DNA of 64,000 nucleotides from Pedobacter sp. KBS0701 (GCF_005938645.2 NZ_CP042171.1:3472001-3536000), one strand, 5' to 3'; shown: positions 33,826-42,753, counted from the first letter of the stretch. The notes: generated by a model from the letters alone, not told the origin. Program-made: numbers and translations.

Positions 33826-36144
33826 GTGGTAACTTTTAAAAGATTTTTGCTGATCCTCTTCGTTCTGTGCTGTAACCAATTGCAGGCGCAAAAGGTAGGT
33901 CTTGTATTTAGCGGAGGTGGTGCAAAAGGATTGTCGCACATTGGCACGTTAAAAGCTTTAGAAGAAAACCACATCCCTATTGATTACATTACAGGCACAT
34001 CAATGGGCGGTATTGTCGGCGCCATGTATGCCGCAGGTTATAGCCCCGCACAGATAGAAAAAATTGCATTAAGCAACGACTTCCAGAATTGGGTAAATGG
34101 ACGATACACCAGCGATTACACCTATTATTTCCAAAAAAATGCGCCAAACGCCTCCATGCTTACTGCAAAAGTGGCTATTGATACCGGTTTTCATTTTAGT
34201 TTCCGCTCTAACCTGATTAATGATATTCCATTAAATTTTGCTTTTCTTGAGCTTTTTTCGCAGGCTTCTGCCGTTTCTAAAGACAATTTCGACAATCTTT
34301 TTGTTCCCTATCGCTGTATGGTGGCCGATGTGCTTTCGCAAAAAAGCATAACAGTAAGCAAAGGAAGTTTAGCAGAAGCGGTAAGGGCAACCATGACCGT
34401 GCCTATTATCTACCGGCCTATTAAACTGGATGGAAAATATGTTTTTGACGGTGGACTCTATAATAATTTCCCTGCCGATGTAATGGAAAGAGATTTTAAG
34501 CCCGATTATGTAATTGGTGCCAATGTTTCTTCTAAAACTTATAATGAATACCCTAAAAACATCGACGATCGTTTAATGAACCGCTTTCTGGTATACATGT
34601 TTCTATCCAAATCAGACTCTACCATGATCGGTAAAAATGGTGTATACATTCAACCCGATTTAGCTACTTATAGCGTTACCAATTTTGCCCCTGTAGAAGA
34701 GCTGATTAAAAAAGGATATGATGCAACCATGGCCGATATGCCAAGAATTAAAGCGTTAATCAGCAAAAGAGTAAGCGATGAAGAACTGGCACAAAGAAGG
34801 AAAAAATTTAATGCAAAAAAACCAGATCTTAAGTTCAGCAATATCATCGTAACAGGTGTAAACAGCCAGCAGAAAAAATATGTAGAAAGGCTTTTTAAGA
34901 GTGATAAGGTAACTTTTAACCTGCAAGATATTAAACGTGGGTACTATAAGCTGGTTGCCGACCAGACTTTTGAAACGGTGTATCCTAAAATTTCTTATCA
35001 GGCTGCTACAGACAGTTATACTTTTGAGGTGGTTGCACAACCCAAAAAAAGCTTTAAACTCGATTTGGGCGGGAATATCTCCACCAGGCCAATCAGCAAT
35101 GTTTTCCTCGGGGCACAATACAATTACCTCAACAGGAAATCGTACACCTTTGGAACCAGCTTTTATTCAGGCCGTTTTTACGAATCAGTTCAGGTAAACG
35201 GACGTGTAGATTATCCAACTAAGCTGCCCTTATTTCTCGCTGCCGAACTAACCTATAACCACTGGAATTATTATAATACCAGCCAGATTTTTATCGAAAA
35301 TCCACGCCCTATCTACATCGAGCAATCCGACCGGAAAATTGATCTGATGATGGGCATGCCTTTAAATTACAATACGAAAATTGTCCTTCACTCTACCTTT
35401 ATCAATAATAGTGATCATTACAGCCCCAACAATACCTTTGGTGTTGGAGATGTGTTGGATGAAACCGTTTTTAATGGATTTAGAGGTTCGTTAAACCTCG
35501 AAAAAAATTCGCTTAACAGAAAACAATATGCCACAAACGGACAGAGTTTTTCTTTAAGTTTTAATTATACCACTGGTCGCGAAAATTATGATCCCGGTAA
35601 TATTTTCCGCAATACCCCGGGTTTTATCAAAACCCCGGAGCTTAGCCGTTTGCACCATTGGGGCAGCATTAAACTCACCCAGGAAAACTATTTTTTACAC
35701 CTTAAAAAATATACTTTGGGTTATATTATTGAAGGCGTTATTTCGAACCAGCCCTTATTTAGCAACTACTACGCAACACTTTTAACCGCTCCGGCCTTCT
35801 ACCCCCTGCAAGATAGCCGCTCGCTATTTCTGGATAAGTTTAGGGCAACCACCTACGCAGCCGGCGGAATAAAAAATATTTATAATGTTAAAAAAAATCT
35901 AGACTTTAGATTGGAAGGTTATTTATTTTTGCCTCACAAAGAGTTTGAGCTGAACAGTTTCCAGGATGTAGATTACGCAAAGGCGATTACAAAAATACGC
36001 TATGCGGCTACTGCAGGTTTAGTTTATCACTCGCCTTTAGGTCCGGTTAGTCTAAGTTATAATTTATATAATGATGCTATTAAAAGAAATGGTGTATTAT
36101 TGCATATCGGTTATTTAATTTACAATAAACGTTCTATCGAATGA
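33826..36144 (+). CDS. Patatin-like phospholipase fused to a POTRA and Omp85-like barrel (type Vd-like)
   Basis: A 772-residue protein. The N-terminal third is a patatin domain with oxyanion loop SGGGAKGLSHIG, nucleophile Ser in GTSMGGIVGAMYAAG, and catalytic Asp in FDGGLYNNFP. Residues about 310-400 look like one POTRA-like domain (FSNIIVTGVNSQQKKYVERL). The remainder is beta-barrel-like (LDLGGNISTRPISNVFLG onwards). This order is that of the PlpD group of type Vd autotransporters. The start must be the GTG at 33826: an in-frame TAG lies two codons upstream, and the signal peptide (LLILFVLCCNQLQAQ) follows at once. The last four bases overlap the next gene. Confidence 0.9.
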   Translation: MVTFKRFLLILFVLCCNQLQAQKVGLVFSGGGAKGLSHIGTLKALEENHIPIDYITGTSMGGIVGAMYAAGYSPAQIEKIALSNDFQNWVNGRYTSDYTYYFQKNAPNASMLTAKVAIDTGFHFSFRSNLINDIPLNFAFLELFSQASAVSKDNFDNLFVPYRCMVADVLSQKSITVSKGSLAEAVRATMTVPIIYRPIKLDGKYVFDGGLYNNFPADVMERDFKPDYVIGANVSSKTYNEYPKNIDDRLMNRFLVYMFLSKSDSTMIGKNGVYIQPDLATYSVTNFAPVEELIKKGYDATMADMPRIKALISKRVSDEELAQRRKKFNAKKPDLKFSNIIVTGVNSQQKKYVERLFKSDKVTFNLQDIKRGYYKLVADQTFETVYPKISYQAATDSYTFEVVAQPKKSFKLDLGGNISTRPISNVFLGAQYNYLNRKSYTFGTSFYSGRFYESVQVNGRVDYPTKLPLFLAAELTYNHWNYYNTSQIFIENPRPIYIEQSDRKIDLMMGMPLNYNTKIVLHSTFINNSDHYSPNNTFGVGDVLDETVFNGFRGSLNLEKNSLNRKQYATNGQSFSLSFNYTTGRENYDPGNIFRNTPGFIKTPELSRLHHWGSIKLTQENYFLHLKKYTLGYIIEGVISNQPLFSNYYATLLTAPAFYPLQDSRSLFLDKFRATTYAAGGIKNIYNVKKNLDFRLEGYLFLPHKEFELNSFQDVDYAKAITKIRYAATAGLVYHSPLGPVSLSYNLYNDAIKRNGVLLHIGYLIYNKRSIE

Positions 36145-36671
36145 AACGAATCTTATTCTTGTTATCACTGTGTTTAATCGGCTTTTGCGGCTTTGCACAA
36201 AATGCAGCAATCAACAATTTTCTGGTAAAAGAAAACCTGCTTAAAAACAATAAACTAGCCATTATTGCAGCCGATTCGTTAAATAACCCCAACGAGAATA
36301 TAAACGGAACTTACACCTTCAGCGTAAGCGGTTTCACCCAGATTTTAAAATTTAATGATGGCATTGCCGTGCTGCCACTGCCAATCGATAAATCTACATT
36401 CGTTTACATCAAACACCAGAACGATACCGGTACGCACAGCAAACTCGTGTATGTGTATAAAAAAGATACCGATTTAAGTCCTTACGCCATCAATAGTTTG
36501 TGGCTGTTTATCATTCCCATAGTACTCATTATCATTGCCTTCGCCTTCCGCAAACTCATCATATTTGTGGTGATTGTGTTTCTGGTATTTGTATATTTTA
36601 ACCACAGTAACGGACTAAACCTATCTACCTTTTTCGAAAGTATTTTTGATGGGTTGAAGAACCTCGTCTGA
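36141..36671 (+). CDS. Hypothetical membrane protein, translationally coupled to the patatin gene
   Basis: A 176-residue protein of unknown function. It has a signal peptide (MKRILFLLSLCLIGFCGFAQ), a soluble stretch of about 95 residues (NGTYTFSVSGFTQILKF, FVYIKHQNDTGTHSKLVYVY) and a C-terminal hydrophobic block with two likely membrane helices (LWLFIIPIVLIIIAFAF and IIFVVIVFLVFVYF). The start ATG overlaps the patatin stop codon as ATGA, so translation is probably coupled and the two proteins may work together at the envelope. I recognise no domain. Confidence 0.8.
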   Translation: MKRILFLLSLCLIGFCGFAQNAAINNFLVKENLLKNNKLAIIAADSLNNPNENINGTYTFSVSGFTQILKFNDGIAVLPLPIDKSTFVYIKHQNDTGTHSKLVYVYKKDTDLSPYAINSLWLFIIPIVLIIIAFAFRKLIIFVVIVFLVFVYFNHSNGLNLSTFFESIFDGLKNLV

Positions 36672-37197
36672 CCGCTAAAGTGATCTGTGAGGACACAGAC
36701 CACGGCAGTAAGAGAGAACAATTGCATAAACGATCGTCATCCTGAATTTATTTCAGGATCTTTCTGGTTCGATTGGAATTCATGCTCACGCTCGTTTCTA
36801 ACGAGTGTGAAAATAACAAATCGTTTTTAACGATTAACTTCATTGTTTATCAAAGAAGATGTAATGCAATTTCTATTTTTTAGAAAAGCAAGGCCTATGG
36901 TTTTTCGGTTCCGCCAATCCCGCCCTTTGCTTAACCCCGATAAACTTTCGCAAAATTTAAATGGCACTAAAATCGGGGTAACGCTGTCGGTCGGGTTTAT
37001 TTTACCCCAATAGTAGCACATTTTACCCCCAAACCCGATCGAAGCGGGATGCCGATTTTTCATCGGCAGAAGCGGGAGCGGACTGCTGTAAGCTAAAAGC
37101 TTCTGAAATTGCTTTACAAAAAAACATGCGCTCGGCAGACAGCAATAATCAGTATAATCATTTTCAGTTATACTAAAATTCTTAGTAAATTTGTTTT
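36672..37197. other. 526-bp intergenic region rich in repeats
   Basis: Contains the third copy of the GTGGTCTGTG dyad (36680-36703), a REP half unit CGTCATCCTGAATTTATTTC at 36735, and a block at 37035-37081 with the dyad GCCGATTTTTCATCGGC that also occurs near 42840 and 58555. The right end carries the promoter of the next gene. No coding sequence is convincing, and the small open frames here follow the repeats. Confidence 0.5.
37186..37193 (+). promoter_or_regulatory. -7 box immediately before the 2H phosphoesterase gene
   Basis: TAAATTTG matches the Bacteroidota -7 consensus TAnnTTTG perfectly and ends only 4 bp before the ATG at 37198. The transcript would start at or within a base or two of the start codon, so it should be leaderless or nearly so. 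No clear -33 TTTG is present. Confidence 0.55.
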
Positions 37198-37764
37198 ATG
37201 GAAAATCTTTATTTAGTATGTATCGTCCCTCCCATTGCTATTGTGGAAGACATCAACGAGATCAGAACCTACATTTCAGATAAATTTAACGTGCACGAAT
37301 CATTAAAACGTCCGGCACACATCACCTTATACCCTCCGGTAAAACTTTCGGGATATGATGCAGAAGAGCGTTTTTTCAAAGCTTTAACAGATGCCTCCTT
37401 TAATCAACCCTTTACACAGGTGCTCCAAAATTTCAATTCATTTCCAGAACATACCTTTTATCTCGATGTTGAACAAAATGAAGGATTAATGCTGCTGGAA
37501 AAACAGATAACCAAAGCCCTGCAACCTTTGAAATTGATCGGGAAAAAAGAAAAATTCAATCCACATTTAACTTTAGCTTTTAGGGATATAAAACCCGTTT
37601 TCAAACAAATTATAGCTGATTTTAAAGACCGAAAATTTAAGCGAGCGTTTCAGGTTTCATCCTTTTCTGTTTACAAACACACGGATAAAAGATGGCAACC
37701 CTTCAAAGAATTCTCTTTTAAAAACCCCGATTCAAAACCCAAAGTTTTAAGCCTTTTTGGTTAA
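37198..37764 (+). CDS. 2'-5' RNA ligase/2H phosphoesterase-family protein
   Basis: A 188-residue LigT-like protein. The two HxT motifs of the 2H superfamily are present as RPAHITLYPP and NPHLTLAFRD, placed about 80 residues apart as in the family, and they supply the catalytic histidines of both lobes. Members cleave or form 2',5' or cyclic phosphodiester bonds in RNA or nucleotides; the substrate of this branch is not known. It is a cytoplasmic protein. The stop codon is followed directly by the convergent tamL stop, with no spacer between the two coding regions. Confidence 0.87.
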   Translation: MENLYLVCIVPPIAIVEDINEIRTYISDKFNVHESLKRPAHITLYPPVKLSGYDAEERFFKALTDASFNQPFTQVLQNFNSFPEHTFYLDVEQNEGLMLLEKQITKALQPLKLIGKKEKFNPHLTLAFRDIKPVFKQIIADFKDRKFKRAFQVSSFSVYKHTDKRWQPFKEFSFKNPDSKPKVLSLFG

Positions 37765-40194
37765 TTAAAACGGCATGCCAATACCAAAATTGTATTGTAT
37801 AAAACGATAGGTATCAGGCCCATGTGTAGCATTATAACTATCTTTAAAATCTCTCGCTCCGGATAAAAACTTACTAATAACCCATTGATCCGACCCTGTG
37901 AACTGGGGATCTTTAAGCTTTAAACCCACATCAAACCTAAATACAAAATATTGCACATCGTATCTAAGTCCTAAACCCGTTCCAACAGCCAGCTGTTGCG
38001 CAAATTTACTTAATTTAAATACGGTTTGTTCATCAAGTGCCGGAGTTGCAACGAGAATTGATTCTCCTTTACGTAGATTCCATACGTTACCAATATCAAC
38101 AAAGGCTGCGCCTTTTAATGTGGCACCAAAAAACTTTTTGGCCACAGTAAAACGGTATTCAAAATTGGTCTCGATCCGCATGGTTCCAAGCTGATCAAGC
38201 CCAAAAAATGCCTTTCTCAGTGTATCACTCCTTAAAATGCCTCTATCGTAGTTGCCAGGCCCGATGGTTCTCGCCTGCCAGGCCCTTATTCCGCTCGATC
38301 CACCGGCAAAAAACTGCTTTTCAAACGGAATACCTGTTAACACCGAATTTCCGTAGGCATAAGCTACCCCTGCGTTTAAACGGGCAACAAACTGCCGCTC
38401 CCCACCCAAGTGTTTGTACCACCTCAGGTCAACCTCCGGGCGCATATACTGGTTAAATGGCAAGCCCAATATTCTTGCAGGATCATTGTTTGCCGGATCA
38501 CCTTTTTTGCCGATTAAGCTAGATATGCCCTGCAACATATTACCCGCAATATCCATTCCAGCCCTTAAATAAACAAAAGACCGGTATTCATTTAACTTAT
38601 TTGCATTCAAGGTATAGGTATACTTCATCCCCAGTGTTAAATCCTTACGACCTAATAAGGTGGAGTAATAAAGGTTGTTCAATACGGTTTGGGCATCAAC
38701 GTTAGGGTCTAAATAGCCAAAACGGTATTCGAAATTCAATGGGGTAAATGAGTGTAACTTAGATTTGGTTTCAAACCAATCGTAAGTAATCGAATTGATA
38801 AAGATTCTTCTTACTGATACATCTTTCTGCAAAGCATAAATATAACTGCTTGAAAAAGTGGTGTGTGGCATTCCATTACCACCCAAAACCGGGTTGTAGA
38901 AAGGAATCATTAATCTGGGCACCGTAATACTCGAACTGATTGAAAAATCGCGCTGATAAATATCACTAAAGGGTTTAGCGCCGTTGCCAATTCTTGATTG
39001 TAAACCACCTTTTACCTGAAGTTCAAATCGTTCTGCTCCTCTGAAGATATTGTTATTGGTATAGGTATTTCCGATCGTAAACCCTACTGTACCTCCATTA
39101 AACGGCACCTCACCTTCCACACGGTTAGTCATCACCTTTTGCGGAATAAGCTGGATTACGGCATTTACTTTATTTGAGGTACTGTCTCTTCTGAAATAAT
39201 CGATCTTTACATTTTTGAAGATATTGAGCTCATATAACCGATCGTAAGTGAGGTTTTCATTCCGGATATCGTAAAGTTCTCCCTGCTTCAGAAAATCATA
39301 CCTCACAATCGGGTTTCTGCGGTAACGTTTGGAAAAATCCGTAAATATAATGCCGTTAACCGTGTCTTTACTCAGCTTATAACGCACCGAATCAGGAAAA
39401 CCATCAGGGTTAGGTGCAATAATCATGTGGGTATATCCAATATTGAACTGCTTATGTTCGCCATCATTAGGGTTGGCTACATTCAGGTTCAGATCAATTT
39501 TATTGGTTTTAGAAGTAGGCTCTGCACCATAAACGTCGAAATTAACATAAGGCCTTAAGAAATAAAAATATCCGTTTTCTTTCATAATGCGGTAAATCTG
39601 TTCCCTTTCATACGTTAAAGAGTCTTCATCGTACTGCATTCCCTTATGTAAATGGGTTATTTTAGCCTTATTTGATTCATAAAGGTTTTTAATATTTCGA
39701 TTTGGTATCGAATCAGAAAGTTTCTCGATAAAATAAGCAGGTCCCGGTTTTGCACTGAATACAATTTCGGCCTTTTTATCCGCAATCTTTATGGCAGAAG
39801 TTACTTCCGCCTGGCGGTAACCCTTACTTTTTAAAAATTTCTGTATCTGGGTTCTCGAAATTTCGACCAATGTGCTATCTAAAATGGCTGGAGGTGTACC
39901 AAAAGGCTTAATATCACTGGTTTTATACCGACCATCTTTTGTATTAAAAAGGTTATATAACGGCACCTGAATACTCAGCTTAGAAGCTGGCCTGATATCT
40001 TTCTGAACATAATTATAAGCCTGTTCTTCAAACTTAGCATCAACGCTATCAATAGTTACCTTTTTCACTATCGATTGATAGTCGGCAATATACTTAGTTG
40101 ACGAGCAGGCCTGAATTAAAACAATAATAAATAGTAATATTGCAGTGCTTTTCAGTTTAATATTTATTGAGTTTTGGTATGCTTTCAAAATCAC
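37765..40194 (-). CDS. tamL: TamL-type Omp85 family outer-membrane lipoprotein
   Basis: An 809-residue Omp85 protein. After a short N-tail there is a hydrophobic segment and lipobox (LLFIIVLIQAC, Cys near residue 30). POTRA domains follow (about residues 40-390), and then a C-terminal barrel whose lid loop GGSSGIRAWQARTIGPG carries the conserved Arg. Lipidated TamA homologues (TamL) are the Bacteroidota form, partnering TamB in delivering lipids or proteins to the outer membrane. There is no ATG near the start: the frame begins with GTG at 40194 or TTG at 40188. Both overlap the start of the divergent methyltransferase gene. tamB is not in the window. Confidence 0.85.
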   Translation of the reverse strand: MILKAYQNSINIKLKSTAILLFIIVLIQACSSTKYIADYQSIVKKVTIDSVDAKFEEQAYNYVQKDIRPASKLSIQVPLYNLFNTKDGRYKTSDIKPFGTPPAILDSTLVEISRTQIQKFLKSKGYRQAEVTSAIKIADKKAEIVFSAKPGPAYFIEKLSDSIPNRNIKNLYESNKAKITHLHKGMQYDEDSLTYEREQIYRIMKENGYFYFLRPYVNFDVYGAEPTSKTNKIDLNLNVANPNDGEHKQFNIGYTHMIIAPNPDGFPDSVRYKLSKDTVNGIIFTDFSKRYRRNPIVRYDFLKQGELYDIRNENLTYDRLYELNIFKNVKIDYFRRDSTSNKVNAVIQLIPQKVMTNRVEGEVPFNGGTVGFTIGNTYTNNNIFRGAERFELQVKGGLQSRIGNGAKPFSDIYQRDFSISSSITVPRLMIPFYNPVLGGNGMPHTTFSSSYIYALQKDVSVRRIFINSITYDWFETKSKLHSFTPLNFEYRFGYLDPNVDAQTVLNNLYYSTLLGRKDLTLGMKYTYTLNANKLNEYRSFVYLRAGMDIAGNMLQGISSLIGKKGDPANNDPARILGLPFNQYMRPEVDLRWYKHLGGERQFVARLNAGVAYAYGNSVLTGIPFEKQFFAGGSSGIRAWQARTIGPGNYDRGILRSDTLRKAFFGLDQLGTMRIETNFEYRFTVAKKFFGATLKGAAFVDIGNVWNLRKGESILVATPALDEQTVFKLSKFAQQLAVGTGLGLRYDVQYFVFRFDVGLKLKDPQFTGSDQWVISKFLSGARDFKDSYNATHGPDTYRFIQYNFGIGMPF

Positions 40195-40925
40195 AGATTA
40201 GTTTTATAAAATCGTTACATCAAAAAAAATATCGTAAAGAACATGGTTTATTTATTGTTGAAGGTATAAAATCCATACAAGAATTTTTCCAATCAAGCTA
40301 CCAGATCCACACTATATTTTACAACAGCGAACAATACAATTTGTTACCCAAATTACCCGCAAATATAAACTTATTTGAAGTAAAGAACGCTGAATTAGAC
40401 AAGATTAGTACGCTGCAAACACCACAAGGCTTTTTAGCACTCGTCTACATCCCTAAAAACAAAGAATTAAATTTAAAAGCGCTAAAAAATCAGTTCACTT
40501 TGATTTTAGATGGTGTTCAGGATCCGGGCAATATGGGTACCATTATCCGTACGGCAGATTGGTTTGGTTTTAAAAACATGATCTGCTCTGTAGATTGCGT
40601 AGAAGTATTTAATCCAAAAACAGTGCAGGCCACCATGGGCTCTTTGGCAAGGGTAAATATTTATGAAGCAGACTTACCAGCATTATTAGGGAGGAATACC
40701 ATCCCCGTATTTGGTGCATTGTTAGATGGTGAATCGATTTACAAAACGCAATGGGGAACTGAAGGATTGGTAATTTTAGGTAATGAAGGAAAAGGAATAT
40801 CGGCAGAAGTGATCAAAAAAATAAATACACCGGTCACCATTCCGAAAATCGGGGAAGCAGAATCGCTAAACGTAGCCGTAAGTGCCGCAATCTTTTGCGC
40901 TGAGTTAGTGCGAGTTCGAAATTAA
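40179..40925 (+). CDS. TrmH/SpoU-family RNA 2'-O-methyltransferase (RlmB-like)
   Basis: A 248-residue SPOUT methyltransferase starting at the ATG at 40179. The N-terminal substrate-binding part (SKSQISFIKSLHQKKYRKEH, GLFIVEGIKSIQEF) is typical of the RlmB/TrmH group. The three SpoU motifs are ILDGVQDPGNMGTIIRTADW (with Asn and Arg), GLVILGNEGKGIS and IPKIGEAESLNVAVSAAIF. The enzyme methylates the ribose of a guanosine or other base in rRNA or tRNA using S-adenosylmethionine; the target site is not predictable. The first codons overlap, on the opposite strand, the first codons of tamL by 10 to 16 bp, so each gene's promoter lies inside the other. Confidence 0.92.
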   Translation: MLSKSQISFIKSLHQKKYRKEHGLFIVEGIKSIQEFFQSSYQIHTIFYNSEQYNLLPKLPANINLFEVKNAELDKISTLQTPQGFLALVYIPKNKELNLKALKNQFTLILDGVQDPGNMGTIIRTADWFGFKNMICSVDCVEVFNPKTVQATMGSLARVNIYEADLPALLGRNTIPVFGALLDGESIYKTQWGTEGLVILGNEGKGISAEVIKKINTPVTIPKIGEAESLNVAVSAAIFCAELVRVRN

Positions 40926-40937
40926 ATTGAGATATTA

Positions 40938-40968
40938 TTTGCAGGCTAACTAATAATTGCTATTTTTG
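40938..40968 (+). promoter_or_regulatory. Promoter of tRNA-Cys
   Basis: TTTG at 40938-40941 and TATTTTTG at 40961-40968 are separated by 19 nt. This is a perfect example of the Bacteroidota vegetative promoter TTTG-N19-TAnnTTTG. The -7 box ends 16 bp before the mature tRNA. Confidence 0.85.
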
Positions 40969-40984
40969 CAGCCTTGAATTTAAG

Positions 40985-41058
40985 GGTCGAGTGGCCGAGT
41001 GGCTAGGCAGAGGTCTGCAAAACCTTCTACAGCGGTTCGAATCCGCTCTCGACCTCCA
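40985..41058 (+). tRNA. tRNA-Cys (GCA)
   Basis: Folds as a full cloverleaf. The acceptor arm is GGTCGAG against CTCGACC, the anticodon loop is CTGCAAA with anticodon GCA, and the T arm is AGCGG-TTCGAAT-CCGCT. The discriminator is T, which is U73 and a cysteine identity element, and CCA is encoded. A 56-residue protein gene follows after 34 bp with no terminator between, so the tRNA is probably cut from a longer transcript. Confidence 0.97.
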
Positions 41059-41092
41059 TTTGTACAAATAAAATAATTAAAAGGTTATTACC

Positions 41093-41263
41093 ATGGCAGT
41101 TACCAGATTAAAAAGAAAAGACAGAAGAAATAAAAATACAGCTCACCAAGAGGTAGCATTTTTAAAGAGAGCAACTAACATCGAGTTAGGAAGCCGCTCT
41201 GTACAACCTAAAAACGATCAATTAGCTAAAAACAATGCTGTTTTAGCTACTTTGGCTAAATAG
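41093..41263 (+). CDS. Small basic protein, 56 residues, downstream of tRNA-Cys
   Basis: An ATG at 41093 opens a 56-codon frame that starts MAVTRLKRKDRRNKNTAHQE and ends NNAVLATLAK before TAG. The first 20 residues are strongly basic (KRKDRR), and the rest is polar with a hydrophobic end. It fits the pattern of small nucleic-acid- or ribosome-associated proteins, but I recognise no named family. It is not preceded by its own promoter and lies between tRNA-Cys and a strong terminator, so the tRNA and this protein are likely one transcript. It is a real gene in my view because of its clean start, sense codon use and terminator. Confidence 0.75.
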   Translation: MAVTRLKRKDRRNKNTAHQEVAFLKRATNIELGSRSVQPKNDQLAKNNAVLATLAK

Positions 41264-41290
41264 TTTTTAGAAATTTCTTCTTAAAGATTT

Positions 41291-41323
41291 AAAGCATCCT
41301 TCTGATCAAAGGATGCTTTTTTT
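41291..41323 (+). terminator. Rho-independent terminator of the tRNA-Cys/small-protein unit
   Basis: AAAGCATCCTT pairs with AAGGATGCTTT around a short loop, followed by a run of T. It ends the transcript that contains tRNA-Cys and the 56-residue protein. Confidence 0.85.
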
Positions 41324-41364
41324 ATGCAATTATTTTTACATTGGCATCAGAAATAAAAATTAAA

Positions 41365-41976
41365 ATGAAACCAGCGCTCCTGTTCTTTTTTGCAATCACA
41401 CTTCTATGCTGTCATCAATCAAAAGAGATTAAAAACAAAAGCTACACTTTATCAGAAGATCCGTATACAGCTTCTGATAAAGGACAACAACTTAGGCCAG
41501 AATTTAGCAAATTAAAGTTCGACATACTACATAATTGGGATTTTGGCTGGGCAATATTAGAACCTATAAATATTGCGAAGAGTAGAGCAGATGATAAAGA
41601 ACTTTCTAAAAGATTCTCTTCAGGACAAAAAGCCCTTTATTTTTTTTGGTATCTCGATGAAGAAGTAACGAATGGAGGCTTCATTCAGTTTTACGTAAAT
41701 GAATATCGAGAATATCTTCCCGCAATTAAAAAAGGCCTAATATTAATTGGCGACCAAGAAATGATTGATTTAATTTCAAAAGCAGATGAGTATTATTTAA
41801 ATAACAAAGACTCGTTTAATGAGTTAAAGAAAAACAACAAGCAAGAGTTAATATTTTCTAAACTTGAAAAATTTAATGAGTACGACGAAGCTTATTATAA
41901 AATACACGACAACACGATGAAGTTTTTAGAGAAATATGCTAGAAAACATCCTTATGAATTCGTAATACTCAAATAA
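41365..41976 (+). CDS. Lipoprotein with a DUF4375 (DMP19-like) domain
   Basis: A 203-residue protein when started at the ATG at 41365, where a lipoprotein signal begins (MKPALLFFFAITLLCC, then HQ). The core segment YFFWYLDEEVTNGGFIQFYV followed by NEYREYLPAIKKGLILIG matches the DUF4375 group, in which an LDxEVxNGGFxQ(F/Y) motif is diagnostic. Members are of unknown function and are often cytoplasmic, so a lipidated version is slightly unusual. The C-terminal helix region contains a lysine- and asparagine-rich linker. It is followed by the AlkD-like gene 111 bp downstream. Confidence 0.78.
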   Translation: MKPALLFFFAITLLCCHQSKEIKNKSYTLSEDPYTASDKGQQLRPEFSKLKFDILHNWDFGWAILEPINIAKSRADDKELSKRFSSGQKALYFFWYLDEEVTNGGFIQFYVNEYREYLPAIKKGLILIGDQEMIDLISKADEYYLNNKDSFNELKKNNKQELIFSKLEKFNEYDEAYYKIHDNTMKFLEKYARKHPYEFVILK

Positions 41977-42087
41977 CAGAAATGCCTAAATTGACTCGAG
42001 CAGTGCTTTAAAAAAGTTATTAAAGCCAAGCTCTTTACTTCAATATCGAGGAAATACCTAAATTTGAAAACAGCGAAAGGTAAAACC

Positions 42088-42753
42088 ATGAATCTTACAG
42101 AAACTCTTTCAAAACTAGAATCGCTCGGCGAAGAAAAAGTCCGCGCCATGCACATTAAAAACGGTGCCAGAGAAAACATTTTCGGCGTTAAAATGGGCGA
42201 TATTAGAGCCATCGCCAAAAAGATCAAAACAGACCACGAGCTTGCACTTCAACTCTGGGAAACTGAAAATATCGATGCCCGGCTGCTGGCCATTTTAATC
42301 CTGAAACCAAAAGCACTATCGGCAGCACAAATTGAGCAAATGGTCTCTTCAGAAAACTTTACCTGGGCAGCTGATTGGTTTTACAATTACATTGTTAAAG
42401 AATACCCCGATAAGGAACAATTCAGGGAAAAGTGGATGAATTCGGAAAATATTATGCTGGCCCGCGCAGGCTGGAGCTTAACCAGCGGACGTATAACCAG
42501 GGCACCTGAAGGAATAGATATCCCAGCAATTCTTGATCGGATTGAAAAAGAAATGCCAAAAGTAGCACCCGAAATCCAATGGACCATGAATACTGCATTG
42601 GCCCAGATTGGCATTAACCACCCAATTTATAGAGAAAAAGCCTTAGCCATTGGCGAAAAACATGGCATTTACCGCAATTACCCTGTTTCTAAGGGCTGTA
42701 CTTCTCCCTTTGCACCAATCTGGATTAATGAAATGGTAAGCCGCCAAAAGTAG
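42088..42753 (+). CDS. AlkD-like DNA alkylation repair protein
   Basis: A 221-residue all-helical HEAT-repeat protein related to the AlkD family of DNA glycosylases. I start at the ATG at 42088 (MNLTETLSKLESLGEEKVRA) rather than the TTG eight codons upstream. Typical segments are NGARENIFGVKMGDIRAIAK, the DARLLAILIL helix, NFTWAADWFYNYIV and a final SKGCTSPFAPIWI. AlkD enzymes excise bulky or cationic alkylated bases without flipping them. The catalytic Asp was not placed with certainty, and this subgroup may have another role. Confidence 0.8.
   Translation: MNLTETLSKLESLGEEKVRAMHIKNGARENIFGVKMGDIRAIAKKIKTDHELALQLWETENIDARLLAILILKPKALSAAQIEQMVSSENFTWAADWFYNYIVKEYPDKEQFREKWMNSENIMLARAGWSLTSGRITRAPEGIDIPAILDRIEKEMPKVAPEIQWTMNTALAQIGINHPIYREKALAIGEKHGIYRNYPVSKGCTSPFAPIWINEMVSRQK

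Noticed and set aside
40985-41058. tRNA-Cys as an attachment site for an integrated element
   Set aside because: No integrase gene and no duplicate of the tRNA 3' end is visible in the window, and the flanking genes are ordinary.
41093-41263. Ribosomal protein gene behind tRNA-Cys
   Set aside because: The small protein is basic, but it does not match any ribosomal protein sequence that I can recall.
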